Below, in pieces: positions 24,645 to 33,566 of a stretch of 64,000 bases of DNA. The stretch spans positions 4,004,015-4,068,014 of the forward strand of contig NZ_JAFBCF010000001.1 in NCBI RefSeq assembly GCF_016907535.1, in the 5' to 3' direction. Source of the stretch: Microlunatus panaciterrae (GTDB lineage: Bacteria > Actinomycetota > Actinomycetes > Propionibacteriales > Propionibacteriaceae). The position numbers and the translations under genes were made by a program. Numbering within the stretch: position 1 is the first letter of the stretch; each line of letters begins with the position of its first letter. A model generated the notes under the pieces. That model was not told the origin of the DNA. It did no database searches and saw only the letters and a program-made list of their open reading frames with translations.

Positions 24645-26824
24645 CCGACTCTCCCTGGGTAGATGCGGATGGTGCCGTCTGTGCCGGTGATGGCCAGCAG
24701 CGTGCCGTCCGGCGAGTACGCGACGTCGCGGACGCCCCCGGGATGGATCACCCGACGTCGTTCGCGACCGGTGCGCGGATCGAAGATGATCACGGCCGGC
24801 CCCTCGGTGACCACGGCGAGAAGCGCCTCGGCCGGGTGGAACGTAAGCGCGGTCACCGGCGCTGTCATGCGAAGTTCCCGGATGAGGACGGCTGCTCCCG
24901 GTTGCAGGGCGTAGAGGCGCACTCGCGAGCCGGCTGCGATGGCGAGGAACGCCCCGTCGCTGCTGAAGGCTAGTGCGGTCACTGGACCGCCTTGGGTCAG
25001 TGGGTCGGCTGTGGTCGCGGTGTCGGCATCGGCCAGGGTGACGGAGCTGTCGGCGTAGCCGATAGCGAGCAGGACGCTGCCGGGCGCGAAGCTGAGTGCT
25101 CGCACCTGGGCTTGCCGGTCGACGCGGCGCAGCTCGACGCCATCGTTCGCGTTCAGCACGCGGACCACATTGTCTGTGCAGGCGGTCGCGACCAGCCGCT
25201 CGTCACTGCTGATCGCGACCAGGGTGACCGATCGAGGATGACGGGACTGCCAGCGCTCGACGCCGGCCGGAAGATCGATCCGGCGAGCCGTCTTGTCCTG
25301 GCTGGCTGTGGCCAGCCAGGTCCTGGTGCTCGGACCGATCGCAAAGCCGCGAACCGCATCACCGTGGTTGACCAGGCCACGCTGCTCGCCGGACGACGTC
25401 AGTAGGATCCGAACAGCGCCGTTGCTGTCCGCGACCGCGAGCGTCTCGGCGCCAGCGCCGAAGCCGAGCCATCGCGGTGTGCCGGGGTGCAGGTGCTGCG
25501 CCCATTGCCGGGTCCCCGTCCTGGCGTCGAAAAGAGCGAGGTTCTCCTGCTCGCCACCCGCCGATGACCGATCAGCGAGTGCCCTTGGGGCAGGCTCCCC
25601 GATCACGGCAACGAGGCCGCTACCTGCCGCAGTGTTCTGGATGGCCATCCGCGTCACCCGTACCCCGAACGACACAGTGGCTCGCAAGGTCTCGACGTCG
25701 CGTACGCGGACGAAACCCGCGCCGCCGACCGCGATCTGGCAGCCATCTGGTGAGAACGCCAGGTCAGTGATCTCATCCGTCTCCTGCTGGGCACCCAGGC
25801 CGGAGTCGGCGTCAAAGACGCTGAAGCCGACGGCATCGGGGGGCGCATCAGTGAACAGCCCGTTGGCAGCGATCAGCCGTCCATCCGGGCTGAAGTCGAT
25901 TCTCAGACGTAACGACAGGCTCGGCAATGGACGTGGCGGGAAGACCGGGTGGCCGTCGTCAGTGTCGAAGACACCGAGCCTCAGGTCGCCCAACGGGGGG
26001 AACCGCCCGGCGTACCGGACCGCCACCCGGCTGCCATCGGGGCTGAAAGCGACGGGTGCGAAGGCGTTGCGGAAGCCGTGGAAGAACTGCTCGAGCGGAT
26101 CGAGGGGAACCCGTACCGCACCCGGCAGGGGGACCTCGGCAGCCGTCGTGGGTGGGTGCAGTGGGAGTCGAGCGACTCGGGCGTCGCGGCGTAGGGCGAC
26201 GATCTCGCCGCCGCCGGGGCGCAGAGTCGCCTGCACGATGCCGGGTGAGGCCAGCGAGGCTCGAGACTCTCCGGTGGCACAGTCGACGAGCCGGAGCACG
26301 CCATCGGCATAGACCAGCAGCCGTTGGGAGTCTGCGCTGAACACCGGGCGGAAGCGGAGATGGGACGTCTGGCCCAGGTCACGTAGCCGTTGTCCGGTGG
26401 TCGCGGACAGCAGAATCACCTCGCCGGGCGGCTCCATGCCGCGGACGACGGCGATCAGGCCACTGTCCGGGCTGACCGCGATCTCGTAGGCCGACAGACC
26501 AGACACCTGCCAGACCTGCGCCCCGCTGTCGGCCCGCAACAGCCGCACCGTGCGGTTCTCCACTGTGAGACCGTCCGGTCCGGTGGGGAGGGACTCGGAG
26601 CCGACCACCAGGTGCCTGTCGTCCGAGGTGAACTGAAGGGCGGTCGGACCGGGCAGGTCCACCATCCAGCGCGGCCGCCCGCTGCCGGCATCCAGCACCA
26701 CGACGCCGCCCGCCGCATCCGAGCTGGTGCCTGCTGCCGCGAGCCAGAGCCCGTCGGCGCTGTAGGCCACCCGGCTCACGGTGAACGGCAGTTCGGCCGA
26801 GCAGATCAGACGTCCCAGGCTCAT
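24641..26824 (-). CDS. WD40-type beta-propeller protein 1, cluster A
   Basis: The 727-residue protein consists almost entirely of about 14 WD40/quinoprotein-like blades. These are recognisable by recurring FSPDG, SADG or SSDG turns, IAVGG- or LLAIT-type strands and a closing hydrophobic-Asp pair, for example FSPDGCQIAVGGAGFVRVRD and YSPDGTLLAITGTDGTIRIY. This is enough for two seven-bladed propellers. There is no signal peptide or catalytic domain, so it is probably an intracellular protein-interaction platform. Its C-terminal half aligns blade by blade with the neighbouring WD40 gene. The start overlaps the next gene's stop (ATGA). Confidence 0.82.
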   Translation of the reverse strand: MSLGRLICSAELPFTVSRVAYSADGLWLAAAGTSSDAAGGVVVLDAGSGRPRWMVDLPGPTALQFTSDDRHLVVGSESLPTGPDGLTVENRTVRLLRADSGAQVWQVSGLSAYEIAVSPDSGLIAVVRGMEPPGEVILLSATTGQRLRDLGQTSHLRFRPVFSADSQRLLVYADGVLRLVDCATGESRASLASPGIVQATLRPGGGEIVALRRDARVARLPLHPPTTAAEVPLPGAVRVPLDPLEQFFHGFRNAFAPVAFSPDGSRVAVRYAGRFPPLGDLRLGVFDTDDGHPVFPPRPLPSLSLRLRIDFSPDGRLIAANGLFTDAPPDAVGFSVFDADSGLGAQQETDEITDLAFSPDGCQIAVGGAGFVRVRDVETLRATVSFGVRVTRMAIQNTAAGSGLVAVIGEPAPRALADRSSAGGEQENLALFDARTGTRQWAQHLHPGTPRWLGFGAGAETLAVADSNGAVRILLTSSGEQRGLVNHGDAVRGFAIGPSTRTWLATASQDKTARRIDLPAGVERWQSRHPRSVTLVAISSDERLVATACTDNVVRVLNANDGVELRRVDRQAQVRALSFAPGSVLLAIGYADSSVTLADADTATTADPLTQGGPVTALAFSSDGAFLAIAAGSRVRLYALQPGAAVLIRELRMTAPVTALTFHPAEALLAVVTEGPAVIIFDPRTGRERRRVIHPGGVRDVAYSPDGTLLAITGTDGTIRIYPGRVG

Positions 26825-28935
26825 GGCCGGCCGCCCTGATCCGAGACACGGGTCGGGTAGACACGGGCAGCGCCGTCCTCGCAGGCGGTGGCGAGCAGCC
26901 GGCCGTCACCGCTGAACGCCACGTGGCGGACACCGGCCGGATGCACCAGCCGGTACGTCTCGATCCCGGCGTCGACATCGAAGACGTGCACCGTACGGCC
27001 CTCCGACCGCACGGCCAGCGTCCCATCCGCGGAGGAGAACGCCAGTTGCTCCACCGGCGTGCGGAAGACCAGCGTCCGCACCAGGGCCGGCTCGGCGGCG
27101 CTCAGAGCCGTCAGGCGGACGCGGCAGTCGGCCCCGCCGCTGGCAAGCAGGGACCCGTCGGCGCTGAGCGCGACAGCGTTCACCGCGCGGGGGTGGGTGA
27201 CCTGGGCGGCCACCTGCCCCGTTGCTGCGTCGACGACCGTTGCCGTGCCGTCCTGGCTGGCTACAGCGAGAAGGCTCCCGGTCAGGTCGAAGCACAGCGC
27301 AACGATCTTCGCATCGTGGTCGAGCCTGAACCGCTCGGCGCCTGTCGCCGCGTCGAGGATCCTGGTCGCGCGGTCGGCGCAACCGGTCGCCACGAACTGG
27401 TCGTCAGCACTGATCGCGACCTGGGTGACTGACTGGGGGTGACGGTGTTGCCAGCGCTCGGTTCCCCCGTCCATGGCCAGCAGCCGAGCTGTCCTGTCCG
27501 CGCTGGCCGTCGCCAGCCACTGGCCGGTGGCCGGGCTGATGGCGACGTCCCTGATCGCATCCTGGTGGTTGACCAACCACAGCTTGCGACCGGACACCGT
27601 CTCGTAGAGCCAGACGCCGCCGCTGCTGCCGGCGGTGGCGAACGTCTGACCCGACGGTGTGAACCCGATCCAGCTGAGCGCCCCGGGATGGGTCTTCTCC
27701 AGCAGCAGCTCGCCAGATCGAACACTGAAGATCGAGGCCACCGGCGAGCTGCCGATCGCCCCGACCAGGCCGATCCCGCCGGTCACCGTGACTCTGCTGA
27801 CCGGGGAGCCGATGAGGACCTGGGTCGGTTCGGTGCCGAGACGGTGCAGCCGGACGAAGCCATTCCCGACGACGACCAGCCGGTCCCCGCGGGCGGTGAA
27901 GCCGACGTCGATGACCTTGGCGTCCGGTCGCTGCCAGACCACCGCCCCCGTACCCGCCTCCAGCACCGTCACCCCGACGCCGTCCTGGTCGTCGGGGCCC
28001 ACCCGATTGGAGCCCACCAGGCGCCCGTCGGGGCTGAAGCAGACGTGGTGACTCACGTCGCGCTTGAGCGGCTGGGCCTCGGTCAACCGGCGTCCATCCC
28101 CACTCGCGCTGACGACCGCCCCGCTTCGGGAGAAGGCCGCGATGCGTCGTCCGTCGGGGCTGAACCCGGCAGGCGGCAACAGCTGGATGCCGAAGTAGCC
28201 GAGCTGTACCCCTCCGGCTTCCAGCGCCGACTGGCCCAGCGTCGCTCCCGTCGACAGGTCGAACGTCACCAGCTGGCCGCCCCGGCACAGCGCCGCGACC
28301 GTACCGTCGAACAGGTCTCCGAGGGCGACGATCCGATCCGGCAGGGCGAGGGCGGCCGCAACCGTGCCGCTCTGCAGCTCGAAAATCTGCACCTGCCTTG
28401 CCGCGCCCACCGCGACCCGTGCCCCGTCGGCGCTGAAGAGCGGTGCAACGAGGGGCAGCGAGCTTTCTCCGAGATCGTGCATGGTCGTGCCGTCATCGAG
28501 CCGGATCAGTCGTTGCCCGCTGCCCGCGGTCACTGCGGCCCAGCGCCCCTCGCCGGAGACGGTGAACAGGAACCCGGGTTGGTCCGGCTGCTCCCAGAGC
28601 AGCTGCCCGCTGGAGCTGTCCAGGCAGCGTGTGCGGTACCGCAGGTCGGAGTGCACACCCCATCTCGGGATGTCCAAGCCCGACCCCCACTCGCTGCCCA
28701 CCAACAGCCGGCCGCCGTCAGGAGTGAACTGCACGCCGTCGACCCGCCACTCGGGGACCTGCCACTTGACCTCGCCGTTCAACGCTTCGATGAGAGCCAG
28801 TCCGCCGACTGTGCTTTCCTTAGCCAGGAGGGCGGACGCCCCGACGGCGATCGACCCACCGTCGGGGCTGCAGGCAAGGGTCCCGGCCGAGAACGGAAGT
28901 GGCGTCGAGACGACCACGGTTCCGGCGGTGCTCAC
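26821..28935 (-). CDS. WD40-type beta-propeller protein 2, cluster A
   Basis: The 704-residue paralogue of the downstream protein is also made of about 14 propeller blades (CSPDGGSIAVGAS, FSPDGRRIAAFS, ISADDQFVATGCADRATRIL and so on). Both proteins share a segment RHPQSVTxVAIS near residues 510-525, followed by an LDAATG-like or LNANDG strand, evidence of tandem duplication. The GTG start at 28935 overlaps the stop of the upstream gene by four bases (GTGA). A scaffold role beside the large beta-rich proteins is inferred from the operon only. Confidence 0.82.
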   Translation of the reverse strand: MSTAGTVVVSTPLPFSAGTLACSPDGGSIAVGASALLAKESTVGGLALIEALNGEVKWQVPEWRVDGVQFTPDGGRLLVGSEWGSGLDIPRWGVHSDLRYRTRCLDSSSGQLLWEQPDQPGFLFTVSGEGRWAAVTAGSGQRLIRLDDGTTMHDLGESSLPLVAPLFSADGARVAVGAARQVQIFELQSGTVAAALALPDRIVALGDLFDGTVAALCRGGQLVTFDLSTGATLGQSALEAGGVQLGYFGIQLLPPAGFSPDGRRIAAFSRSGAVVSASGDGRRLTEAQPLKRDVSHHVCFSPDGRLVGSNRVGPDDQDGVGVTVLEAGTGAVVWQRPDAKVIDVGFTARGDRLVVVGNGFVRLHRLGTEPTQVLIGSPVSRVTVTGGIGLVGAIGSSPVASIFSVRSGELLLEKTHPGALSWIGFTPSGQTFATAGSSGGVWLYETVSGRKLWLVNHQDAIRDVAISPATGQWLATASADRTARLLAMDGGTERWQHRHPQSVTQVAISADDQFVATGCADRATRILDAATGAERFRLDHDAKIVALCFDLTGSLLAVASQDGTATVVDAATGQVAAQVTHPRAVNAVALSADGSLLASGGADCRVRLTALSAAEPALVRTLVFRTPVEQLAFSSADGTLAVRSEGRTVHVFDVDAGIETYRLVHPAGVRHVAFSGDGRLLATACEDGAARVYPTRVSDQGGRP

Positions 28936-31712
28936 GTCGAGTCCGTGTCGTGATGGGCGAAGGCGGCCCGGTAGTCCTTCCAGCGCTGCAGGTCCCGATC
29001 ATGCTCGGTCGCACCGCCCAGGGCCGCGAACGGGATCGCCTCCTCGAGAGGTGATGCCCCGCCCGCCAGCACCCACTCGCCGGAGTCCAGCTCGACGCTG
29101 TCCGACCAGAGAGTCAGGTCGATCTCGACGACGAGCGTTGCCCGACCGACGAGCGCTTTGCTCTCCGCCTGGTAGGACAGCTCGATCCGCAGCTCCACCG
29201 AGACCGAGACCAGGCCGAGGATGTCGACGGAGCCGCCGATCCGCAGATAGCCGGTCAGTGAGACCGATCCGCCCGGCTGTATCGCGAAGCGAATCCCGCC
29301 CAAGGCGTGCACCTCGGCACTGGCGACGACGAAGTCCAGCGCGATCACGGCACCGAACTCCAGCGCGGCCTCCAGACGGGTCAGTCCGGTGTGGTCCATC
29401 GCCAGCTCGACGTACCCGCCGCCACCGAACGCCAGTACGGTCAGCACGAAGGGCTCACGCCTGCTGGCGAAAGCCAGCTCCAGGGTCACCGGGTCTCCGT
29501 TGAAGGGCACGGTGATCGCCGCGCGAAAGACGATGTTGCGCAGGACGAAGGCGCCGGCGGCGACGGGTGGCAACGGCAGGCTGTAACGGGCGGTCACCCC
29601 TGTGCGACTGAGGTCCAGGTAGGGACCGGCTGCCCCGAGATCCACGAAGTGCTGCAGCTCCTCGAGCAGCTGCAGCACGCCGAGGAAGCGAGCTTCGACC
29701 CCCCGGACGTTGACTGCGGGTGTCTGGCCGTTGTGTTGCTCGAAGGTGATCGATCCGAAATGCAGCCGCAGCACCTGCGGTCCGACGGGTGGCATCAACA
29801 GGTCGAAGTTGTTGATCACGCAAAGCGTCGTGGTGGAGTCGCCCGAGCTGGTGACCGTCAGCTCGGAGAGCCGGGTCTGCGGATTGGCTATGAACATCGG
29901 CAACGGGGGACGCGGATCGAACTTCACATCGGTCCACGTCATGCTGACCTCAGGGATCTGACCGGCCCGCAGGCTCGAGGTGATGCGTGGGGACTTGTTG
30001 GGGAGTGGCCCCAACAGATCACGCAGCTTGAAACCCAACAGGCTGGCATCGGGGCCGAAAAGGTTGCCTGGCTGGATCAGACCGCTGACCGGATCGGGGA
30101 GTGCCTGGAGGCTCACCGGGCCAACCGTGCGGGATAGTGCGTTGGCGACGTACTGCGGCGCCACCAGTCCGCCGGAGCGCTCCGTGCGCCCGACAAAGTT
30201 GATCTTGATCGTGCTGTCGACGAGCTCCAGCAGGGCGTCATGGCCGTCCCCACCGCGGAGATAACGCTCGGCGAACTTCACCTCCCGCGTGGCAGTGTCG
30301 TCGAGCAGCGTGCGTACAGCGGGGAGCCCCACCTGAAGCCCGCTGAGCTGGGGGACGAACTGGTCCGCGTCCCGAGCTCCGCCCAGTGTCAGTGCGTGCA
30401 CCTCGTGCACGTCGCCTGGCGCGGGAGTCGAGGCTCCGACCAGGTCCAGGGCAGCCGGCGACTTGAGGGCGACTCTGACCTGTCCGTACGCGGCCGAGAC
30501 CTGCCTGATCAAGCCCGGATCGATCAGACGCTCATCACCGAGGGAGGTGGATTCGGAGACATTGGCGACGAAGATCATCGGCAGAGCGGCGGATGCTGGC
30601 TGGCTGGGGTTGGCCAGTTCGACGTCGAACAGCACCGGGACGCCGCCTCTCATCGGCCGGAAGAACGACACCCGACCGGTGCCGGGGACCGGATCGAGGT
30701 TGTCGACCACCGTTGACACCACAGTGACCGCGCCGAACGGAAAGCTCAGATCTGCAGTCGGGGTGCGTACGGGCTCGGTCACCACCAGGACGAGCCGGGT
30801 GCGCAGCGCGGCTGCCTGGGCCATCGCTGGGTCGAAGCTCCGCATCGTCAACTCGAGGAACTCCGCGCGGTGGCCGAACGGGAACATGGCTCCCCTCGCG
30901 AGGGTGCGGACCCGCATGTCGCGGCCGAGGGCGACCGACTGCTCCCACTCGAAGCCCGGCCAGAGCCCCGTGGCCTGCAGGCTGGCACCGACCGCCGTCA
31001 GCTCAATCCGCTCGGCCCGCGCCGGGATCCGGGCGGCTTCGCGCGCCAGGCTGACGCGGTCGAGTCTGCCGAGCGGGATGCGGAACGGGGGGTCGGGCGA
31101 ACCGGCCATCGTCGGGTCGATGCACGTCAGCAGGGGGGCCGTCAGCAGTGGGGCCGTCGGCGCGGCGTCTCCGGCGTCGATCAGGCGGGCTTGCCACAGC
31201 GACGCCCCGCTGGTCGCCGAGTCCGGCCGAGACGCCGGCACGACACGGACGCGTCCGCTGGGCACCGCGCTGCCGGGTGCCCAGACCATCCGCCAGGGCA
31301 CCTCCACGGCGGTGTCCGCATCGGTGGGAGGGCTGGGTGACGGTTGTACCGATCCGGCGGCGAGGGCGTCCAGGAACCCTGCCACGCTGGCGCGCACCAC
31401 TGTCCCGGCCGGCAGTCGCACGGACAGCCTGCTCGGCCCGGACAGCAGCGCTCGGCACACCGGAACATCGCTCCCCGGCCCGGCAACTGGGGCGGACAGA
31501 GTGGGCGTCCCGGACTCGGCCAAGGTCTCTTCGGCGAGATGCTGCGGTGGAAAGGTGACGAGCAGCGTGGCGCCGGCATCGGCGGCCACCAGGAAGGGGG
31601 CCTCACCGCTGGTTGAGGTCTCCAGGCGCAAGCCGGTCCAGTTGACGCTGAGGATCACGTGGTCAGCGGGACGAATCAGCAGAAGTGTGGGCGAGCCCCG
31701 GAATGGCGACAT
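28932..31712 (-). CDS. Large beta-rich protein of unknown function, cluster A
   Basis: The 926-residue protein starts MSPFRGSPTLLLIRPADHVI. The first 450 residues are Ala/Pro-rich mixed strands. The final third, about residues 680-880, is a run of alternating-hydrophobic strands such as GGIRFAIQPGGSVSLTGYLR and ALVGRATLVVEIDLTLW. This is a pattern typical of an extended beta-sheet or barrel-like sheet rather than a transmembrane helix protein. There is no signal peptide, so export would need a dedicated route. I do not recognise the family. The ATG at 31712 lies 11 bases after the preceding stop; AGGGAG directly abuts the ATG, so the true start is uncertain. Confidence 0.7.
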   Translation of the reverse strand: MSPFRGSPTLLLIRPADHVILSVNWTGLRLETSTSGEAPFLVAADAGATLLVTFPPQHLAEETLAESGTPTLSAPVAGPGSDVPVCRALLSGPSRLSVRLPAGTVVRASVAGFLDALAAGSVQPSPSPPTDADTAVEVPWRMVWAPGSAVPSGRVRVVPASRPDSATSGASLWQARLIDAGDAAPTAPLLTAPLLTCIDPTMAGSPDPPFRIPLGRLDRVSLAREAARIPARAERIELTAVGASLQATGLWPGFEWEQSVALGRDMRVRTLARGAMFPFGHRAEFLELTMRSFDPAMAQAAALRTRLVLVVTEPVRTPTADLSFPFGAVTVVSTVVDNLDPVPGTGRVSFFRPMRGGVPVLFDVELANPSQPASAALPMIFVANVSESTSLGDERLIDPGLIRQVSAAYGQVRVALKSPAALDLVGASTPAPGDVHEVHALTLGGARDADQFVPQLSGLQVGLPAVRTLLDDTATREVKFAERYLRGGDGHDALLELVDSTIKINFVGRTERSGGLVAPQYVANALSRTVGPVSLQALPDPVSGLIQPGNLFGPDASLLGFKLRDLLGPLPNKSPRITSSLRAGQIPEVSMTWTDVKFDPRPPLPMFIANPQTRLSELTVTSSGDSTTTLCVINNFDLLMPPVGPQVLRLHFGSITFEQHNGQTPAVNVRGVEARFLGVLQLLEELQHFVDLGAAGPYLDLSRTGVTARYSLPLPPVAAGAFVLRNIVFRAAITVPFNGDPVTLELAFASRREPFVLTVLAFGGGGYVELAMDHTGLTRLEAALEFGAVIALDFVVASAEVHALGGIRFAIQPGGSVSLTGYLRIGGSVDILGLVSVSVELRIELSYQAESKALVGRATLVVEIDLTLWSDSVELDSGEWVLAGGASPLEEAIPFAALGGATEHDRDLQRWKDYRAAFAHHDTDST

Positions 31713-31723
31713 CTCCCTGCAGT

Positions 31724-32737
31724 CTATCCGTGGTCCGGACTGTCCATGCGCTGCGGTGCACGCGCCGGCTCCTCGGGCCCGCGGCCCGACAGGCCCGAGA
31801 CGTCCAGGCCATCATCGCTGACTCTGGCGCGGATGACGACGGCTGCGCTTCCGGGCGCGCGGACGGCGTACAACGTGACGTCGACACCGTACTCGGTCAC
31901 CGTCCCCTCACCGTTGTACACAGGGTCGCCGGTCAACTGGGTCAGCAGAACCGAGACAGTGTGCGGCCCCAACGGTCGGGTGAGCGCCAGCAGAGACGTG
32001 CTGAACTCGTCGTGCTCCTGGCTGAACGAGGCGACGATGGCCGGAACGGAAGGGCGAAGCAGCAAGGCCTGTCGCCCAGCCGCAGTCATCAGGTCGGCCG
32101 CGACGACGATCTCCAGCAGGCGAGGACCGCACTGGAGCTCGCAAACCTCCACCTCCAGCTGGGCGACCCAGGGCAGGTCGGCGCCCACCCGTTGGAGGGC
32201 CTCGGCCCGCCGGTACGCTCCCGGCGCCGAGGAAACGAACGAAAGGGCACCGGCGCCGGCCGGCTCCGGCAGCGTGTCGAGCGCCGGTACCTCAGGTTCG
32301 CGATCAGTCAGACCGAAGCGGTGGACGATGAGCGTCTCGGCGAAGGTCGCGGCCCGGCGGGTCATCTCACCCGGGGCTTCCTGTCGGGTCTGCTCGATGA
32401 CGGCCAAGGTGTCCGGGTCACCCGCCCTGCCCAGGGTCTGGGTCGCCACGCTGGCCAACAGGTCGTTCGCGTCGCCGGCCAGGTCGAGCGCTGTCGGCAG
32501 GGCCGCCGAGGGATCGACCCGCAGAAGAGTGCGAACCGCACCCGCACGGGCGCTGACGTCGACCTCCTGATCCATGGCCACGCCCCGGAGCAGCGCCTGC
32601 CGATCCATGCCAGGCAGCTCGGCCGCTGCGATCCGCGCCAGCGCCACCGAGGCCGGAATGTTCGGCACCCGGCCGGCGAGCGCCTCACCCATCACCTCGG
32701 GTCGGATGGCATCCTCGGGAAGATCGATCCGCACCAT
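31724..32737 (-). CDS. Helical-repeat-like protein of unknown function, cluster A
   Basis: The 337-residue protein has an N-terminal half of Ala/Leu-rich helices that repeat in HEAT-like fashion, for example ARAGAVRTLLRVDPSAALPT then DLAGDANDLLASVATQTLGR. The C-terminal half (after residue 200) is strand-rich and ends in a polar, Pro/Arg-rich tail. No catalytic motif is visible. It is 18 bases downstream of the metalloprotease gene and 11 bases upstream of the 926-residue gene, so it is in the same operon. It may act as an adaptor. Confidence 0.65.
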   Translation of the reverse strand: MVRIDLPEDAIRPEVMGEALAGRVPNIPASVALARIAAAELPGMDRQALLRGVAMDQEVDVSARAGAVRTLLRVDPSAALPTALDLAGDANDLLASVATQTLGRAGDPDTLAVIEQTRQEAPGEMTRRAATFAETLIVHRFGLTDREPEVPALDTLPEPAGAGALSFVSSAPGAYRRAEALQRVGADLPWVAQLEVEVCELQCGPRLLEIVVAADLMTAAGRQALLLRPSVPAIVASFSQEHDEFSTSLLALTRPLGPHTVSVLLTQLTGDPVYNGEGTVTEYGVDVTLYAVRAPGSAAVVIRARVSDDGLDVSGLSGRGPEEPARAPQRMDSPDHG

Positions 32738-32755
32738 GGCTCCACCTCCAATCGC

Positions 32756-33280
32756 TCAGCCCTCGATGAAGCAGTGCGTGCTCATAGCGATCCCCTGCAG
32801 GAACGTGAGCAGCCCACCGTTCGGCACGTCCTTGTACATCAGGTTGGTGGTGTCGGTTTCATGGTCGAGGCCCAGGTAGTGACCCACCTCGTGAGCCAGG
32901 ACCTGGTTGGTGAGCACATCGACCAGTTCGATCACTACGCCGGTCATGGTGGGAAAGGGAAGGTCCTTGTTGCAGGTCCCCTTCACTGGAGACAGACCAG
33001 CAGTGCCACCGACGTAGAGCTTGACCACGAAGACGTCGATGGCGTTGTTCGGCACAGTCCATTGCGAGGTGAGGAACTCGGCTTCCGAGTCCTGGTCGAT
33101 GACCGCGTAACCACCGGCCTGCTCGTTGCTGATGAAGTAGTCCTCGACGCGGTTGATGGCTATCCCGACGCTGCCGTAGATCGCGCGGGTGTAGTTGACC
33201 GCGAAGGACAGGATCGTCTCGTCGTCTGCCGTGAACTGTTCAGAACCCACTCGGATGAGGTTGAGACTGATACCAGCCAT
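32756..33280 (-). CDS. Zinc metalloprotease of the metzincin type
   Basis: The protein has 174 residues in the form I choose. HEVGHYLGLDHE near residue 130 is a complete HExxHxxGxxHE zinc site with a catalytic glutamate, followed by NLMY, a Met-turn. Together these make a metzincin. Upstream are strand-rich residues with SFAVNYTRAIYGSVGIAIN, the expected core. A longer frame runs to 33403 through TTG and GTG codons, but its third positions are unusually AT-rich and it lacks a ribosome site; the ATG at 33280 has GGGGG five bases ahead. No signal peptide is seen, so it may act inside the cell or on partner proteins of cluster A. Confidence 0.72.
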   Translation of the reverse strand: MAGISLNLIRVGSEQFTADDETILSFAVNYTRAIYGSVGIAINRVEDYFISNEQAGGYAVIDQDSEAEFLTSQWTVPNNAIDVFVVKLYVGGTAGLSPVKGTCNKDLPFPTMTGVVIELVDVLTNQVLAHEVGHYLGLDHETDTTNLMYKDVPNGGLLTFLQGIAMSTHCFIEG

Positions 33281-33566
33281 AGCTGCCCCCGTGGCTGAAC
33301 CGAATTCAAAGACTCGAAAGCGCGGTGCCAAACCCTCCACGGCCATGGCTGCCGCTTGAAAAGCTGATTCCCCATTCTCCGCTTCTGCACAGGTCACCGT
33401 CAACGGTGCCAGCCGGCCCGATCAGCGCCGACCCGGCGTCGGCGCGGTCGAGCGGGTGCCGCGCTGCTGAGGCCTTTCGGCCCTGACGACGTGGGTGCCC
33501 CTGACCTACGTTGGAAGCGAAGGGGAGTGTTGCTCCTCGTCGCGATCATGACGCTCAGGGGATGTC
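33281..33566. promoter_or_regulatory. Divergent promoter region of cluster A
   Basis: This is the only gap in cluster A (286 bases), and it separates the two diverging operons, so both promoters should lie here. Third-position statistics indicate it does not encode protein. I see no convincing -35/-10 pair or operator. GGGGATGTC precedes the plus-strand ATG at 33567. Confidence 0.5.

Noticed and set aside
27439..28953. 504-residue open frame opposite the second WD40 gene
   Set aside because: It is an antisense shadow; codon positions and repeats belong to the minus-strand propeller protein.
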